Positions 1 to 7,264 are shown, counted from the first letter of the stretch. The stretch: DNA of 16,079 bases from Nitrospirota bacterium (GCA_016234155.1 JACRGZ010000112.1:1-16079), one strand, 5' to 3'. Program-made: numbers and translations. Notes: generated by a model not told the origin, from the letters alone.

Positions 1-10
1 AGCAACTCTA

Positions 11-80
11 CCCCCGCCCACTTCAAACAGGGGGACTTAACCCCCCATAATCCCCCCATCCCCCCATTCAAAAAGGGGGA
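11..80. repeat. C/G-tract palindromic repeat
   Basis: This stretch is made of alternating runs of five to six C and five G. A C5 run at 61-65 faces a G5 run at 75-79 across a 9-nt AT-rich loop, and a G5 run at 30-34 faces a C6 run at 41-46. Short G/C-run hairpins of this kind are common dispersed intergenic repeats in environmental bacterial genomes. It lies just downstream of the minus-strand aldehyde dehydrogenase and could form a hairpin in its 3' transcript. No U-tract makes it a clear terminator. Confidence 0.5.
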
Positions 81-118
81 ATTTCCTCCTCCTTCGAGAG
101 CCCGTGGCTTCTGACGGT

Positions 119-1609
119 TCACCTATCTAGCCGTGCCTTCTGAAGACGTCCTGAAAAGTCCCTGTAGATCACCTTCCACTTCGTGTATGTATCAAGGGCG
201 CCTCCGCGCCCTCCAGCTTCTCCCGGCCCCATCCCTGTGTGCTTTGTCCCGCCAAAGGGTAACTGTATCTCTGCGCCTATTGTTGACGCATTTATATATA
301 CTATCCCTGTGTCCAAGTCCCTCTCTGCAATTGCGCTTTTATTGACGTCAGAAGTGTATATGGCAGATGAGAGGCCGTAGTGCGTCCCATTTACAATTCT
401 TATAGCGTCATCAATGTCCTTTGCCTTCATAACACATACAACAGGCCCAAATATCTCTTCCTGTGCTATTCTCATCCCTGGTTCTACATCACCAAAAATT
501 GTAGGTTCTATAAAAAAACCCCTTGCACATTCACCCTTGGCAATCGGTTTCCCACCGAGGATAAGTTTAGCGCCATCGTTCTTCCCAATTTCAATATAAT
601 TCAGTATTTTTTTAAACTGCGCCCCATTTATAACAGGACCAATATCAGTAGTCTTCCTGAGGCCGTTGCCTACACGAAGCCTTGACGCTGCATCTTTAAA
701 CATATTTATAAACCTGGAATAAATATCCTGATGAACTACAACACGGCTTGCCGCCGTACACCTCTGACCAGTAGTCCCGAATCCACCCCAGATGGCTCCC
801 TCGACTGCCAGATCCAGGTTGGCATCATCCATCACTATAATGGCATTTTTGCCACCCATTTCTGCCGAGATGGGGCGATGCATGCTGCCGCATAAACCTT
901 CCAAATGCTCCCCGGTTGCGCATGACCCTGTAAATGACACTGCATCAATACCGGCATGTGTGGCAAGGTATTCACCTACATCCGGACCTGTACCATGGAC
1001 AAGGTTTAACACACCCTTAGGGACACCGGCATCCTCGAATATCTCTACAAGCCTTGTTGCACATACAGGGGTATCACTCGAAGGTTTGAATACAACTGTA
1101 TTCCCTGCAACAAGTGCAGGACATATCTTCCATGCCGGTATAGCAACAGGGAAGTTCCACGGTGTAATCAGTGCAAAGACCCCTATTGGAACCCTTATGG
1201 ATTTGGCGTCTTTATCAGGCAGCTCAGACGGCACAGTCTCGCCTGATAGTCTTCTACCCTCGCCCCCCATATAGTAGGCCATGTCAATGGCCTCCTGGAC
1301 ATCACCAAGCCCTTCAGCCACCACCTTCCCCATCTCCTGTGTAACAAGCCCCCCGAGCCTCTTTTTCTCTTTTGAAATAAGTTCCGCAGCCCTGTATAAT
1401 ATCTCTCCCCGGCGTGGGGCAGGGGTAAGCCTCCACTTTTCATATGCCGCCCTTGCTGCTTCAACTGCATTATCTATATCTTCACCGGATGACTTTGTCA
1501 CAACCCCTATCACATTGGCCTGATTAGCCGGATTAATGCTTTTGAAAGTCCCGCTGCCCTTTCCAGCCACCCACCGGCCATTTATATAGTTTTTGATGAT
1601 CTCATCCAT
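119..1609 (-). CDS. NAD(P)+-dependent aldehyde dehydrogenase family protein
   Basis: A 496-residue soluble enzyme of the ALDH superfamily, which oxidises aldehydes to carboxylates with NAD(P)+. The full catalytic set is visible: Asn152 in PWNFP, Lys175 in FKPSS, the general base Glu250 in AEMGGKN, the nucleophile Cys284 in GQRCTAASR, and Glu385 in EEIFGPV. Length is normal for the family. The C-terminal PFGGTKHTG segment and the SGRLQKA tail resemble the semialdehyde dehydrogenases related to Bacillus YcbD (2-oxoglutarate semialdehyde type), but the substrate cannot be fixed from sequence. I chose the ATG at 1607-1609 because GGAGGG lies 5 nt upstream (plus-strand 1615-1620). An in-frame extension to 1648 runs into a palindromic repeat and lacks homology. 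It is transcribed alone, away from the ald unit, with no pathway partner nearby. Confidence 0.93.
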   Translation of the reverse strand: MDEIIKNYINGRWVAGKGSGTFKSINPANQANVIGVVTKSSGEDIDNAVEAARAAYEKWRLTPAPRRGEILYRAAELISKEKKRLGGLVTQEMGKVVAEGLGDVQEAIDMAYYMGGEGRRLSGETVPSELPDKDAKSIRVPIGVFALITPWNFPVAIPAWKICPALVAGNTVVFKPSSDTPVCATRLVEIFEDAGVPKGVLNLVHGTGPDVGEYLATHAGIDAVSFTGSCATGEHLEGLCGSMHRPISAEMGGKNAIIVMDDANLDLAVEGAIWGGFGTTGQRCTAASRVVVHQDIYSRFINMFKDAASRLRVGNGLRKTTDIGPVINGAQFKKILNYIEIGKNDGAKLILGGKPIAKGECARGFFIEPTIFGDVEPGMRIAQEEIFGPVVCVMKAKDIDDAIRIVNGTHYGLSSAIYTSDVNKSAIAERDLDTGIVYINASTIGAEIQLPFGGTKHTGMGPGEAGGRGGALDTYTKWKVIYRDFSGRLQKARLDR

Positions 1610-1646
1610 GTCAGCCCTCCTTGTTATAGATAATACGTAATAGTTC

Positions 1647-1729
1647 ACCGCAGAGACGCAAAGACGCAGATAAAATTTTTTCTGTTATTTGATTAATTTC
1701 CATACTCAGCGCCTCTGCGTCTCTGCGGT
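1647..1729. repeat. Intergenic inverted repeat, GCAGAGACGCA type
   Basis: The arms at 1647-1670 and 1706-1729 are imperfect inverted copies. The outer 14 bases (1647-1660 against 1716-1729) match perfectly, and the middle is AT-rich. This 'cgcagagacgcagag' sequence is a familiar dispersed repeat in many environmental bacterial genomes (from memory). It lies 37 nt upstream of the aldehyde dehydrogenase start and could add an RNA hairpin to that gene's leader. With the shorter dyad at 1804-1828 it fills most of the 304-bp gap between the divergent genes; I found no convincing promoter in that gap. Confidence 0.75.
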
Positions 1730-1803
1730 TAGCTTAACTTTTACGATAATACCTCTTTAATTACCAGAATTCTATACTTTTTTCAACACCTTGACTGTAG
1801 CCT

Positions 1804-1828
1804 GTAAGATGGGCAGCGCCCACCCTAC
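1804..1828. repeat. Short inverted repeat (GTAgGaTGGGC type)
   Basis: Two 11-nt arms (1804-1814 and 1818-1828) pair at 9 of 11 positions around a 3-nt loop. This matches the widespread 'gtagggtgggc...gcccaccctac' dispersed repeat. It lies about 85 nt upstream of the 94-residue gene. No function can be inferred from the sequence. Confidence 0.5.
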
Positions 1829-1913
1829 TTCAGCCACCATCCTACTTCATACTTGATTTTTCACTGAGGTTTCATTAGAGTATCATTAAATAAACAAGAA
1901 GGAGGTAAATATA

Positions 1914-2198
1914 GTGGATATAGACAAGAAAAGGCCGCTCCATATTGATAAGGAGGCATTAAGGGTAATCATCTTTACACATCATTATAAGATCATAGGG
2001 GATGTTCATATACCAAGGGGCGGAAGACTTTCCGACTATCTTAATAAGACTATAGCAGGTTTAGAGACGGAATTATTTATCACGATAACCAATGCAGAAT
2101 GTTTTTCAATAAGTGACGGGCAATTAAAATACATTGCAGAGTTTGTCGGTGTAAATAAAAATCATATCCACCTCATATTTCCTTACAAAGGCAAATAA
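1914..2198 (+). CDS. Uncharacterised small protein, possibly DUF6812-like
   Basis: A 94-residue soluble protein with no signal peptide or membrane segment. It starts with GTG, supported by GGAGG at 1901-1905 with 8-nt spacing. The central pattern, a beta-rich segment followed by GDVHIPRGGRLSDYLN and a second beta-rich half, resembles small bacterial proteins I recall as DUF6812; that assignment is from memory. The stop is 6 nt before alanine dehydrogenase, whose own ribosome-binding site is weak, so the two are probably co-transcribed and translationally coupled. I do not know its function. The coupling suggests a link to alanine dehydrogenase or its regulation, but that is inference. Confidence 0.8.
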   Translation: MDIDKKRPLHIDKEALRVIIFTHHYKIIGDVHIPRGGRLSDYLNKTIAGLETELFITITNAECFSISDGQLKYIAEFVGVNKNHIHLIFPYKGK

Positions 2199-2204
2199 AG
2201 ACAA

Positions 2205-3308
2205 ATGATCATAGGTGTCCCAAAGGAGATAAAGGAGCAGGAATACAGGGTTGCCATTGTCCCTTCAGGCGTAAAAGTCCTTACAGAAAATGGGCACACT
2301 GTCTTGATCCAGAGCGGGGCCGGCAGCGGAAGCGGGATATCTGATGAAGAATTTGCAGATGCCGGGGCGGCTATAGTCGGATCCGGAGAAGAGGTCTTCA
2401 GCAGGTCTGATATTATTGTAAAGGTAAAGGAACCATTACCGGAAGAATACCGTCTCATCAAAAGGGGGCAGGTGTTATTCACCTTCCTCCACCTTGCCTC
2501 CAGCAAGATATTAACTGAGGTGTTGATAGAAAGCGGGGCAGTGGCAATTGCGTATGAGACTGTACAACTCAATGACGGCACACTCCCTATCCTTGTACCG
2601 ATGAGTGAGATTGCAGGACGTGTTGCCGCTTTAGTTGGGGCTTATTATCTGCATAAATCCCATGGTGGTTCCGGTATCCTTATCTCCGGCGTACCTGGGG
2701 TGGCGCCTGCCAAGGTCACCGTCCTCGGCGCCGGTACCGTGGGGCAGAATGCCGCAAAAATTGCAGTGGGGCTTGGGGCAACTGTTGTAATGCTGAACCG
2801 GGGTTTTAAAAATCTGAAGTATATTGATGACATATACTATGGAAGGATAACTACGCTTGCATTGAATGAAGATAGTATAGAAAAGGAGGTATTGTCTTCC
2901 GATATTGTTATTGGGGCAGTCTTGATACCCGGCGCAAAGGCGCCTTTTCTTGTAAAAAAGGGGTTAATATCAAAGATGAAGAAGGGATCAGTTATAGTTG
3001 ATGTATCCATTGACCAGGGGGGATGTATTGAGACCTCAAGGCCGACTACCCACTCAAATCCTGTTTACGAAGTGGACGGCGTAATTCATTACTGTGTTGC
3101 CAACATGCCGGGTGCATTTCCAAGGACATCAACATTTGCACTCACTAATGTAACAATACCTTACATAGTTGAACTTGCCGATCTTGGCTGGCAAAAGGCT
3201 ATAGAGGAGGACAGGACACTGGCGAAGGGGCTGAATATAGTTGCCGGAAATGTAGCACATCATGGAGTGGCAGAGGCATTTGGATTTAAGTATAAACCGC
3301 TGTGTTGA
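2205..3308 (+). CDS. ald: Alanine dehydrogenase
   Basis: A 367-residue enzyme catalysing reversible NAD+-dependent deamination of L-alanine to pyruvate and ammonia. It matches the alanine dehydrogenase family along its whole length. The substrate and catalytic residues fall at the classical positions: Arg15, Lys75 (VKVKEP), His96 (TFLHLA), Asp270 (VSIDQGG) and Asn300 (CVANMPGA). The NAD-binding glycine motif GAGTVG is at about 175-180. The ATG at 2205 begins the canonical MIIGVPKEIK; only a poor Shine-Dalgarno precedes it, consistent with coupling to the 94-residue gene ending 6 nt earlier. It works at the same pyruvate pool as the PycAB genes about 4 kb away. Confidence 0.97.
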   Translation: MIIGVPKEIKEQEYRVAIVPSGVKVLTENGHTVLIQSGAGSGSGISDEEFADAGAAIVGSGEEVFSRSDIIVKVKEPLPEEYRLIKRGQVLFTFLHLASSKILTEVLIESGAVAIAYETVQLNDGTLPILVPMSEIAGRVAALVGAYYLHKSHGGSGILISGVPGVAPAKVTVLGAGTVGQNAAKIAVGLGATVVMLNRGFKNLKYIDDIYYGRITTLALNEDSIEKEVLSSDIVIGAVLIPGAKAPFLVKKGLISKMKKGSVIVDVSIDQGGCIETSRPTTHSNPVYEVDGVIHYCVANMPGAFPRTSTFALTNVTIPYIVELADLGWQKAIEEDRTLAKGLNIVAGNVAHHGVAEAFGFKYKPLC

Positions 3309-3349
3309 CAATGAGAAGATGCTCATTTATGATAGGAAATGGCAAGTTT

Positions 3350-3475
3350 AGTTTTCGCTCAAAAATGCCCATGTGCAAGGAAGGACAAGGATTTGAGCCG
3401 AGGCGTACTTTTTCGTACGTTGAGGCTCAAATCCGCAGTCCTGACGCCGCAGATGGGCATTTTTCAGCGAAAACT
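3350..3475. repeat. 126-bp imperfect inverted-repeat element (MITE/REP-like)
   Basis: Two arms of about 60 nt fold back on each other around a 6-nt T-rich loop near 3410. The outermost block (AGTTTTCGCT, one mismatch, then AAAAATGCCCAT) pairs at 22 of 23 positions. A second block, GGATTTGAGCC, pairs perfectly, as does the innermost GTAC. The 'GCAGATGGGCATTTTT' edge resembles a dispersed hairpin element I recall from several environmental genomes. It begins 41 nt after ald and ends 12 nt before tRNA-Pro. It may terminate ald transcription structurally, and it separates the tRNA from any upstream promoter. Confidence 0.85.
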
Positions 3476-3487
3476 ATGAAAACTATG

Positions 3488-3564
<77 letters not shown>

Positions 3565-3570
3565 GAATCG

Positions 3571-3606
3571 TGAATGAGTGAATGAGTTTACTCATTCACT
3601 CATCTA
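3571..3606. repeat. Palindrome between tRNA-Pro and sigma factor gene
   Basis: Two 17-nt arms (3571-3587 and 3590-3606) pair at 15 of 17 positions around a 2-nt loop. Each arm is built from repeated TGAATGAG units. It starts 7 nt after the tRNA CCA end and finishes 8 nt before the Shine-Dalgarno of the sigma gene. It could mark the tRNA 3' end for processing or form a leader hairpin on the sigma mRNA. No U-run follows it. Confidence 0.7.
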
Positions 3607-3625
3607 CTCATCCAGGGGAAACACC

Positions 3626-4645
3626 ATGGGAAGAAAGATACAAAAGAAGGAGAAAGAATTAGTTCAGACATACGAAGAAAAAGATAATGAAGAAAGTGAG
3701 GAGAAAGAAACCGCAATAGAAGAAGAACTGGCGATTGGCGAGTTTGAAGAGGAAGAGGAACATATTGTCCCGGAGTCTGAGGAGAATGAGAAGGAAGAAG
3801 AAAAAGAGGAAACTGTAGAATTAGATGTTATCAGGTCGTATCTCCATGAGATAAGCCACGCCTCACTCCTCACATTTGAAGAGGAACAGAAACTTGCTGA
3901 AAGAATAGCTGCGGGAGACGAAAAGGCCCGGCAGAAGATGATAGAGGCTAACCTGAGGCTTGTGGTCAATATAGGGAAGAGGTACTTGAACAGAGGGCTC
4001 CCGTTTGCTGACATTATAGAAGAGGGTAATATAGGCCTTATGAAGGCGGTAGAAAAGTTTGATTATAAGAAGGGCTTCAGGTTCAGCACATATGCATCGT
4101 GGTGGATAAGGCAATCTATTGAAAGGGCTATAATCAACCAGACAAAGACTATAAGGCTTCCAGTTCATGTTGCAGAACATATCAATAAATACCTGTCAAC
4201 ACTTGAGTTCCTGATCCAGGAATTAGGACGTGAGCCTTCTGCTAATGAGATTGCCAAAAAGATAAAGATCACAGTAGATGAAGTAGTGGAGTTACAGCAA
4301 CTTATAAGAAAGACATATTCTCTTGAAACACCTGTAGGTGACAGAGATGCGAGCTTCCTGAAGGATATTATTGCGGATAACACAATCATCTCTCCTTCTC
4401 AAGTTGCTGAAGGGATAAGTATGCGTGAAGAGATAGAAAAGTGGTTGGCTGAGCTGAAAGATAAGGAGAAGGACGTCATCTGTCTGAGATTTGGATTAGA
4501 GGGACAGGAACCTATGACCCTCGAAGAGATAGGAAACAGGTTTGACCTCACAAGAGAAAGAATAAGGCAGATAGAGGCTGCTGCCCTTGTGAGACTGAGG
4601 AATATAATAGCTAAGCGGGAGATCAAGAGGGAAGAAGTACTGTAA
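3626..4645 (+). CDS. Sigma-70 family RNA polymerase sigma factor, RpoS-like
   Basis: A 339-residue group 1/2 sigma factor that directs RNA polymerase to promoters. A very acidic Glu-rich stretch (about residues 15-64) replaces a classical region 1.1. Then come region 1.2 (about 66-98), region 2 (NLRLVVNIGKRY, then IIEEGNIGLMKAVEKFD and RFSTYASWWIRQSIERAI), region 3 (about 184-260), and region 4 with the helix-turn-helix TLEEIGNRFDLTRERIRQIE near the C-terminus. The short linker and the NQTKTIRLPVH boundary are closer to RpoS-type than to long RpoD proteins. The ATG at 3626 has AGGGG 8 nt upstream; the in-frame extension from 3578 lies within the palindrome and is rejected. RpoS identity is likely but not proven, because a primary sigma factor would also show these motifs. 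Confidence 0.95.
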   Translation: MGRKIQKKEKELVQTYEEKDNEESEEKETAIEEELAIGEFEEEEEHIVPESEENEKEEEKEETVELDVIRSYLHEISHASLLTFEEEQKLAERIAAGDEKARQKMIEANLRLVVNIGKRYLNRGLPFADIIEEGNIGLMKAVEKFDYKKGFRFSTYASWWIRQSIERAIINQTKTIRLPVHVAEHINKYLSTLEFLIQELGREPSANEIAKKIKITVDEVVELQQLIRKTYSLETPVGDRDASFLKDIIADNTIISPSQVAEGISMREEIEKWLAELKDKEKDVICLRFGLEGQEPMTLEEIGNRFDLTRERIRQIEAAALVRLRNIIAKREIKREEVL

Positions 4646-4666
4646 AGTAATGTCAAATGTCAAAGC

Positions 4667-4695
4667 TCAAAGTTCAAAGGTCATTTGAACTTTGA
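4667..4695. repeat. AT-rich perfect inverted repeat
   Basis: Perfect 12-nt arms (4667-4678 and 4684-4695) enclose a 5-nt loop. Partial pairing of AAATGT/CAAAT-type sequence continues outward to about 4650-4720. It starts 21 nt after the sigma factor stop. The stem is AT-rich with no terminal U-run, so it is a dispersed repeat rather than a good intrinsic terminator. It belongs to the same style of palindromic spacer as 10549-10735 and 11431-11499. Confidence 0.7.
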
Positions 4696-4788
4696 TATTT
4701 GAACTTCATTTGTCATTTGGATTTTGGCATTTTCGCTTTTCTGTAGTTAATGAGACTCAGAAAACCTTAATATGGAGGGATGTGGCTA

Positions 4789-5301
4789 ATGGACTTAAAG
4801 ACTAAGATACGGGAGATACCGGACTTCCCAAAGGATGGGATATTATTCTATGATATAACAACGCTCCTCAAAGATCCCGTGGCATTTAAACGGGTGATCG
4901 ATAAAATAGGGGGGCTCTATGATAGTGATGGTATACAAAAGGTGGTTGCAATGGAGTCGCGTGGGTTTATACTCGGGGCGCCGGTTGCATATCGCCTCGG
5001 CGCAGGGTTTGTACCTGTAAGAAAGCCCGGCAAATTACCCAGTGACGTATATGAGGCGAGATATGAGCTGGAATATGGGAGTGACTCCCTTGCCGTTCAT
5101 CAGGATGCAATAGCGCCAGGGGAGAAGGTGCTGATTGTAGATGACCTGATAGCTACAGGTGGTACGGTAGCCGCAACCGTACAACTTGTAAAGCAGCTCG
5201 GGGGTATAATTTATGGCATAGCCTTTCTTATAGAGTTAACATCTCTTCGGGGAAGAAATAAATTGGACGGGTATAATGTCATATCCCTTTTGTCATATTA
5301 G
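4789..5301 (+). CDS. apt: Adenine phosphoribosyltransferase
   Basis: A 170-residue cytoplasmic purine-salvage enzyme converting adenine and PRPP to AMP. The PRPP-binding loop VLIVDDLIATGGT lies at about 114-126. The N-terminal IPDFPKDGILFYDIT segment and the MESRGFILGAPVAYRLGAGFVPVRKPGKLP core are typical of Apt, and the length is normal. The ATG at 4789 has GGAGGG 9 nt upstream. The alternative ATG at 4780 directly abuts that Shine-Dalgarno and is unlikely. It follows the sigma gene on the same strand after a 143-nt gap containing a palindrome, so co-transcription is possible but not shown. Confidence 0.96.
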   Translation: MDLKTKIREIPDFPKDGILFYDITTLLKDPVAFKRVIDKIGGLYDSDGIQKVVAMESRGFILGAPVAYRLGAGFVPVRKPGKLPSDVYEARYELEYGSDSLAVHQDAIAPGEKVLIVDDLIATGGTVAATVQLVKQLGGIIYGIAFLIELTSLRGRNKLDGYNVISLLSY

Positions 5302-5375
5302 GAGATCAGTAACTACTCAGCAGGTGTTATTTTTGATCCTCAAGAAAATGAAAAACATATAACAAGAAATGAATA

Positions 5376-5432
5376 ATGAAAATTTGCCTCAAAGAACTGA
5401 AAGAGACACATGTTGCATTACAAATTATCTGA
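5376..5432 (+). pseudogene. Possible remnant of a four-helix-bundle (23S rRNA IVP-type) gene
   Basis: An 18-codon reading frame encodes MKICLKELKETHVALQII before a stop. From memory, this matches the central helix of the S23/IVP four-helix-bundle family, where a 'KIxLKExxETxxWLxLI' pattern is usual. No flanking homologous sequence survives; stop codons lie directly on both sides. It sits in the AT-rich gap between apt and the beta-barrel gene. It is too short to be a functional member (about 110-130 residues), so either a decayed fragment or chance resemblance is possible. Confidence 0.3.
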
Positions 5433-5479
5433 AGAAAACCTCAAACACTTAAACATTTTTTATTTTTTGTTTAGTATTA

Positions 5480-5508
5480 TTCATTATCATTAAGTTATTC
5501 AATATACT
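5480..5508 (+). promoter_or_regulatory. Weak sigma-70 promoter candidate upstream of beta-barrel gene
   Basis: TATACT at 5503-5508 is a good -10 hexamer. TTCATT at 5480-5485, 17 nt upstream, is a poor -35 (3 of 6). The near-palindrome ATACT-G-AGTAT (5504-5514) overlaps the -10 and could be an operator. The whole 5302-5564 gap is AT-rich and otherwise shows no gene beyond the possible remnant at 5376-5432. The start of the downstream gene is itself uncertain. Confidence 0.3.
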
Positions 5509-5564
5509 GAGTATTATCCTTTTTTTAGGCGGGGTAGACCTGAGCAGTTACGGAGATCATCCCT

Positions 5565-6170
5565 ATTGATAGGTATTTTCATATCAAGGTTACCATTCTA
5601 ACTTTATTATTTGTTTTCTGTTATTCTCCTGTTGATGCCGCCACCCTTTCAGTCGATTTAGGAAGAAACAGCGCCACTGTTGCTGCAGGAAGGGACTTTA
5701 ATTTCGGATATGGTATGCTGGGTATCTCCACTATTTTTATTACTGATGCCCCGTGGAGCTACGTTGCAACAGAGGGAGGGCTGAATAAGCCCTGTCTGGA
5801 TTTCCAGGCTGCGACAGGAAAATATTGTGAACCAAAGGGGCGTTTTCATGATGGGGATGAACTTGAGGTATTTGGCAAAGTTGGCTACAGACTACCACTT
5901 TTCCCGGTGATCTATCTCAATACAGGTGTTGGTATATCAAAACAACGGCTTGTTGAGTTATACATATTTTGTGTTGGGGTAGAAGAAGGAAGCAGCGGGA
6001 CTCAGGATTGCTCAAGCTCAAGATTATTTGAGACATGGGGAGAGGTGGATGAGAACTACTATCTGACCTTACTTGGAGGACTTACAGTAGAGATGACTCA
6101 TCATCTGCTGGTAAATATAGATTACCATACAAGGAGAGGCCTCACAGGCGGCCTTATGTGGAGGTTTTAG
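5565..6170 (+). CDS. Predicted outer-membrane beta-barrel protein with signal peptide
   Basis: The open frame runs from a stop at 5541 to the stop at 6168-6170. Its 5' part encodes a clear signal peptide: basic start, hydrophobic core near VTILTLLFVFCY, and likely cleavage after VDA (about residue 25 from position 5565). The mature part has short alternating-hydrophobicity segments, Gly/Tyr-rich turns and a terminal WRF, as expected of an 8-stranded outer-membrane barrel; its tail looks like PagL/acyloxyacyl-hydrolase-type or Opa-like barrels. Four Cys in two loop-like regions could form disulfides. No ATG, GTG or TTG occurs in frame before the ATG at 5715, which would delete the signal peptide. 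The ATT at 5565, with GGAG 9 nt upstream (5552-5555), is my best start. Function unknown. Confidence 0.65.
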   Translation: MDRYFHIKVTILTLLFVFCYSPVDAATLSVDLGRNSATVAAGRDFNFGYGMLGISTIFITDAPWSYVATEGGLNKPCLDFQAATGKYCEPKGRFHDGDELEVFGKVGYRLPLFPVIYLNTGVGISKQRLVELYIFCVGVEEGSSGTQDCSSSRLFETWGEVDENYYLTLLGGLTVEMTHHLLVNIDYHTRRGLTGGLMWRF

Positions 6171-6182
6171 GGGGATTTTCAA

Positions 6183-7133
6183 ATGAAATTTAAACACATT
6201 TCTCCCAAAGGTCTTAAGACTGATTCAATCAAGACAAGGAAAAGCAAAGTAGATGTAGTGGACTTTGCTGAACCTGTCTTATCAGGCGGTACATTTAAAG
6301 AGTTCCTGAATAGCCTTCCTGACATCCTCTCAGCAAAAGACCTCAAAGAGATAGCGTCTCTAATCATAGATGCTTACAAAAAGAAGAGAATTGTAGCAGC
6401 AGGTCTCGGCGCCCATGTGATAAAGACAGGCATGAACCCCGTAATTATAGATTTAATGGAGCGAGGTATTATCAGGGCAGTGGCATTGAACGGGGCTGGG
6501 ATTGTCCATGACTTTGAGATAGCCTTTGCAGGTAAGACATCTGAAGATGTTGATGCTGAGCTTGGCAAAGGGACATTCGGTATGGCAGAGGAAACAGGAA
6601 AACTCCTGAATGAGACCATAAATAAAGGGATTAAAAAGGGGTGGGGGATTGGGAGGTCTGTCGGCGAGATGATAAACCGCTCTAAATTCCCTTATAAGAA
6701 ACTGAGTCTCCTTGCAGCCGGCGTAAGGCTCGGTATCCCTGTTACAGTACATGTAGCAGTAGGGACAGATATAATCCATATACACCCCCGGATGGATGGC
6801 AAGACCACAGGGGAGGGGAGTTACAGGGACTTTCAGTTATTTACAGGGGTTGTGGCAAAGTTAGAAGGTGGGGTGTACCTGAATATCGGTTCTGCTGTCA
6901 TACTCCCTGAGGTATTCCTGAAGGCGCTGACACTGGTGAGAAACCTCGGCTGCAAGGTGCGAAACTTCACCACCGTTAATATGGACTTTATCCAGCACTA
7001 CAGGCCATTAACAAATGTAGTCCGCCGGCCGACAAAAGATGGCACCGGCAGGGGCTACACCATTACAGGTCATCATGAAATAATGGTCCCCCTGCTGGCG
7101 GCAGCAGTAGTGGAAGGACTATCAAAACCTTGA
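6183..7133 (+). CDS. Deoxyhypusine synthase-like protein of unknown function
   Basis: A 316-residue soluble protein with no signal peptide. The segment from about 68 to 115 (RIVAAGLGAHVIKTGMNPVI, then LMERG and NGAGIVHDFEIAF) is laid out like the 'G...G.R..I..L....V...T.GG.EED' NAD-binding core of deoxyhypusine synthases. The later SYRDFQLFTGVVAKLEGGVYLNIG (213-236) matches the second conserved part of that fold. The C-terminal catalytic-lysine motif (WGKI type) is not visible, so hypusine formation is unlikely; bacteria generally lack hypusine in any case. The ATG at 6183 follows the barrel gene by 12 nt with a G-rich Shine-Dalgarno, so the two may form an operon. It is followed by a palindrome and pycA. 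The fold assignment is moderate; the substrate is unknown. Confidence 0.85.
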   Translation: MKFKHISPKGLKTDSIKTRKSKVDVVDFAEPVLSGGTFKEFLNSLPDILSAKDLKEIASLIIDAYKKKRIVAAGLGAHVIKTGMNPVIIDLMERGIIRAVALNGAGIVHDFEIAFAGKTSEDVDAELGKGTFGMAEETGKLLNETINKGIKKGWGIGRSVGEMINRSKFPYKKLSLLAAGVRLGIPVTVHVAVGTDIIHIHPRMDGKTTGEGSYRDFQLFTGVVAKLEGGVYLNIGSAVILPEVFLKALTLVRNLGCKVRNFTTVNMDFIQHYRPLTNVVRRPTKDGTGRGYTITGHHEIMVPLLAAAVVEGLSKP

Positions 7134-7173
7134 CGGGAATCACACCAATAGGGTAAGATTTATTACGTTAATA

Positions 7174-7246
7174 GGGTCAAGGGGCATGGGGCAAGTAAAG
7201 AAATTAAGAAGATCTGAAATGACATGACCCTTGACCCATGCCCCTT
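7174..7246. repeat. Inverted repeat ahead of pycA
   Basis: AAGGGGCATGGGGCA (7179-7193) is repeated in inverted form at 7232-7246 with one mismatch, around a 38-nt spacer. The GGGTCAAGGGGCATGGG unit resembles the GGGGTCAAGGGGTCAAG units at 10611-10634. The right arm ends 8 nt before the AAGGAAG Shine-Dalgarno of pycA, so an mRNA hairpin would sit directly beside the ribosome-binding site. Confidence 0.7.
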
Positions 7247-7264
7247 CTTTTCAAAGGAAGATAT

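Noticed and set aside
792..1274. 160-codon open frame on the plus strand
   Set aside because: It is antisense to the aldehyde dehydrogenase catalytic region, with no ribosome-binding site or recognisable product.
2183..2581. 132-codon open frame on the minus strand
   Set aside because: It is antisense to the start of ald, where the plus-strand protein has full family motifs.
3664..4014. Minus-strand frame rich in Ser
   Set aside because: It is the complement of the Glu-rich N-terminus of the sigma factor; the composition is a by-product.
4667..4740. Intrinsic terminator after the sigma gene
   Set aside because: The stem is AT-rich and no U-run follows the hairpin directly.
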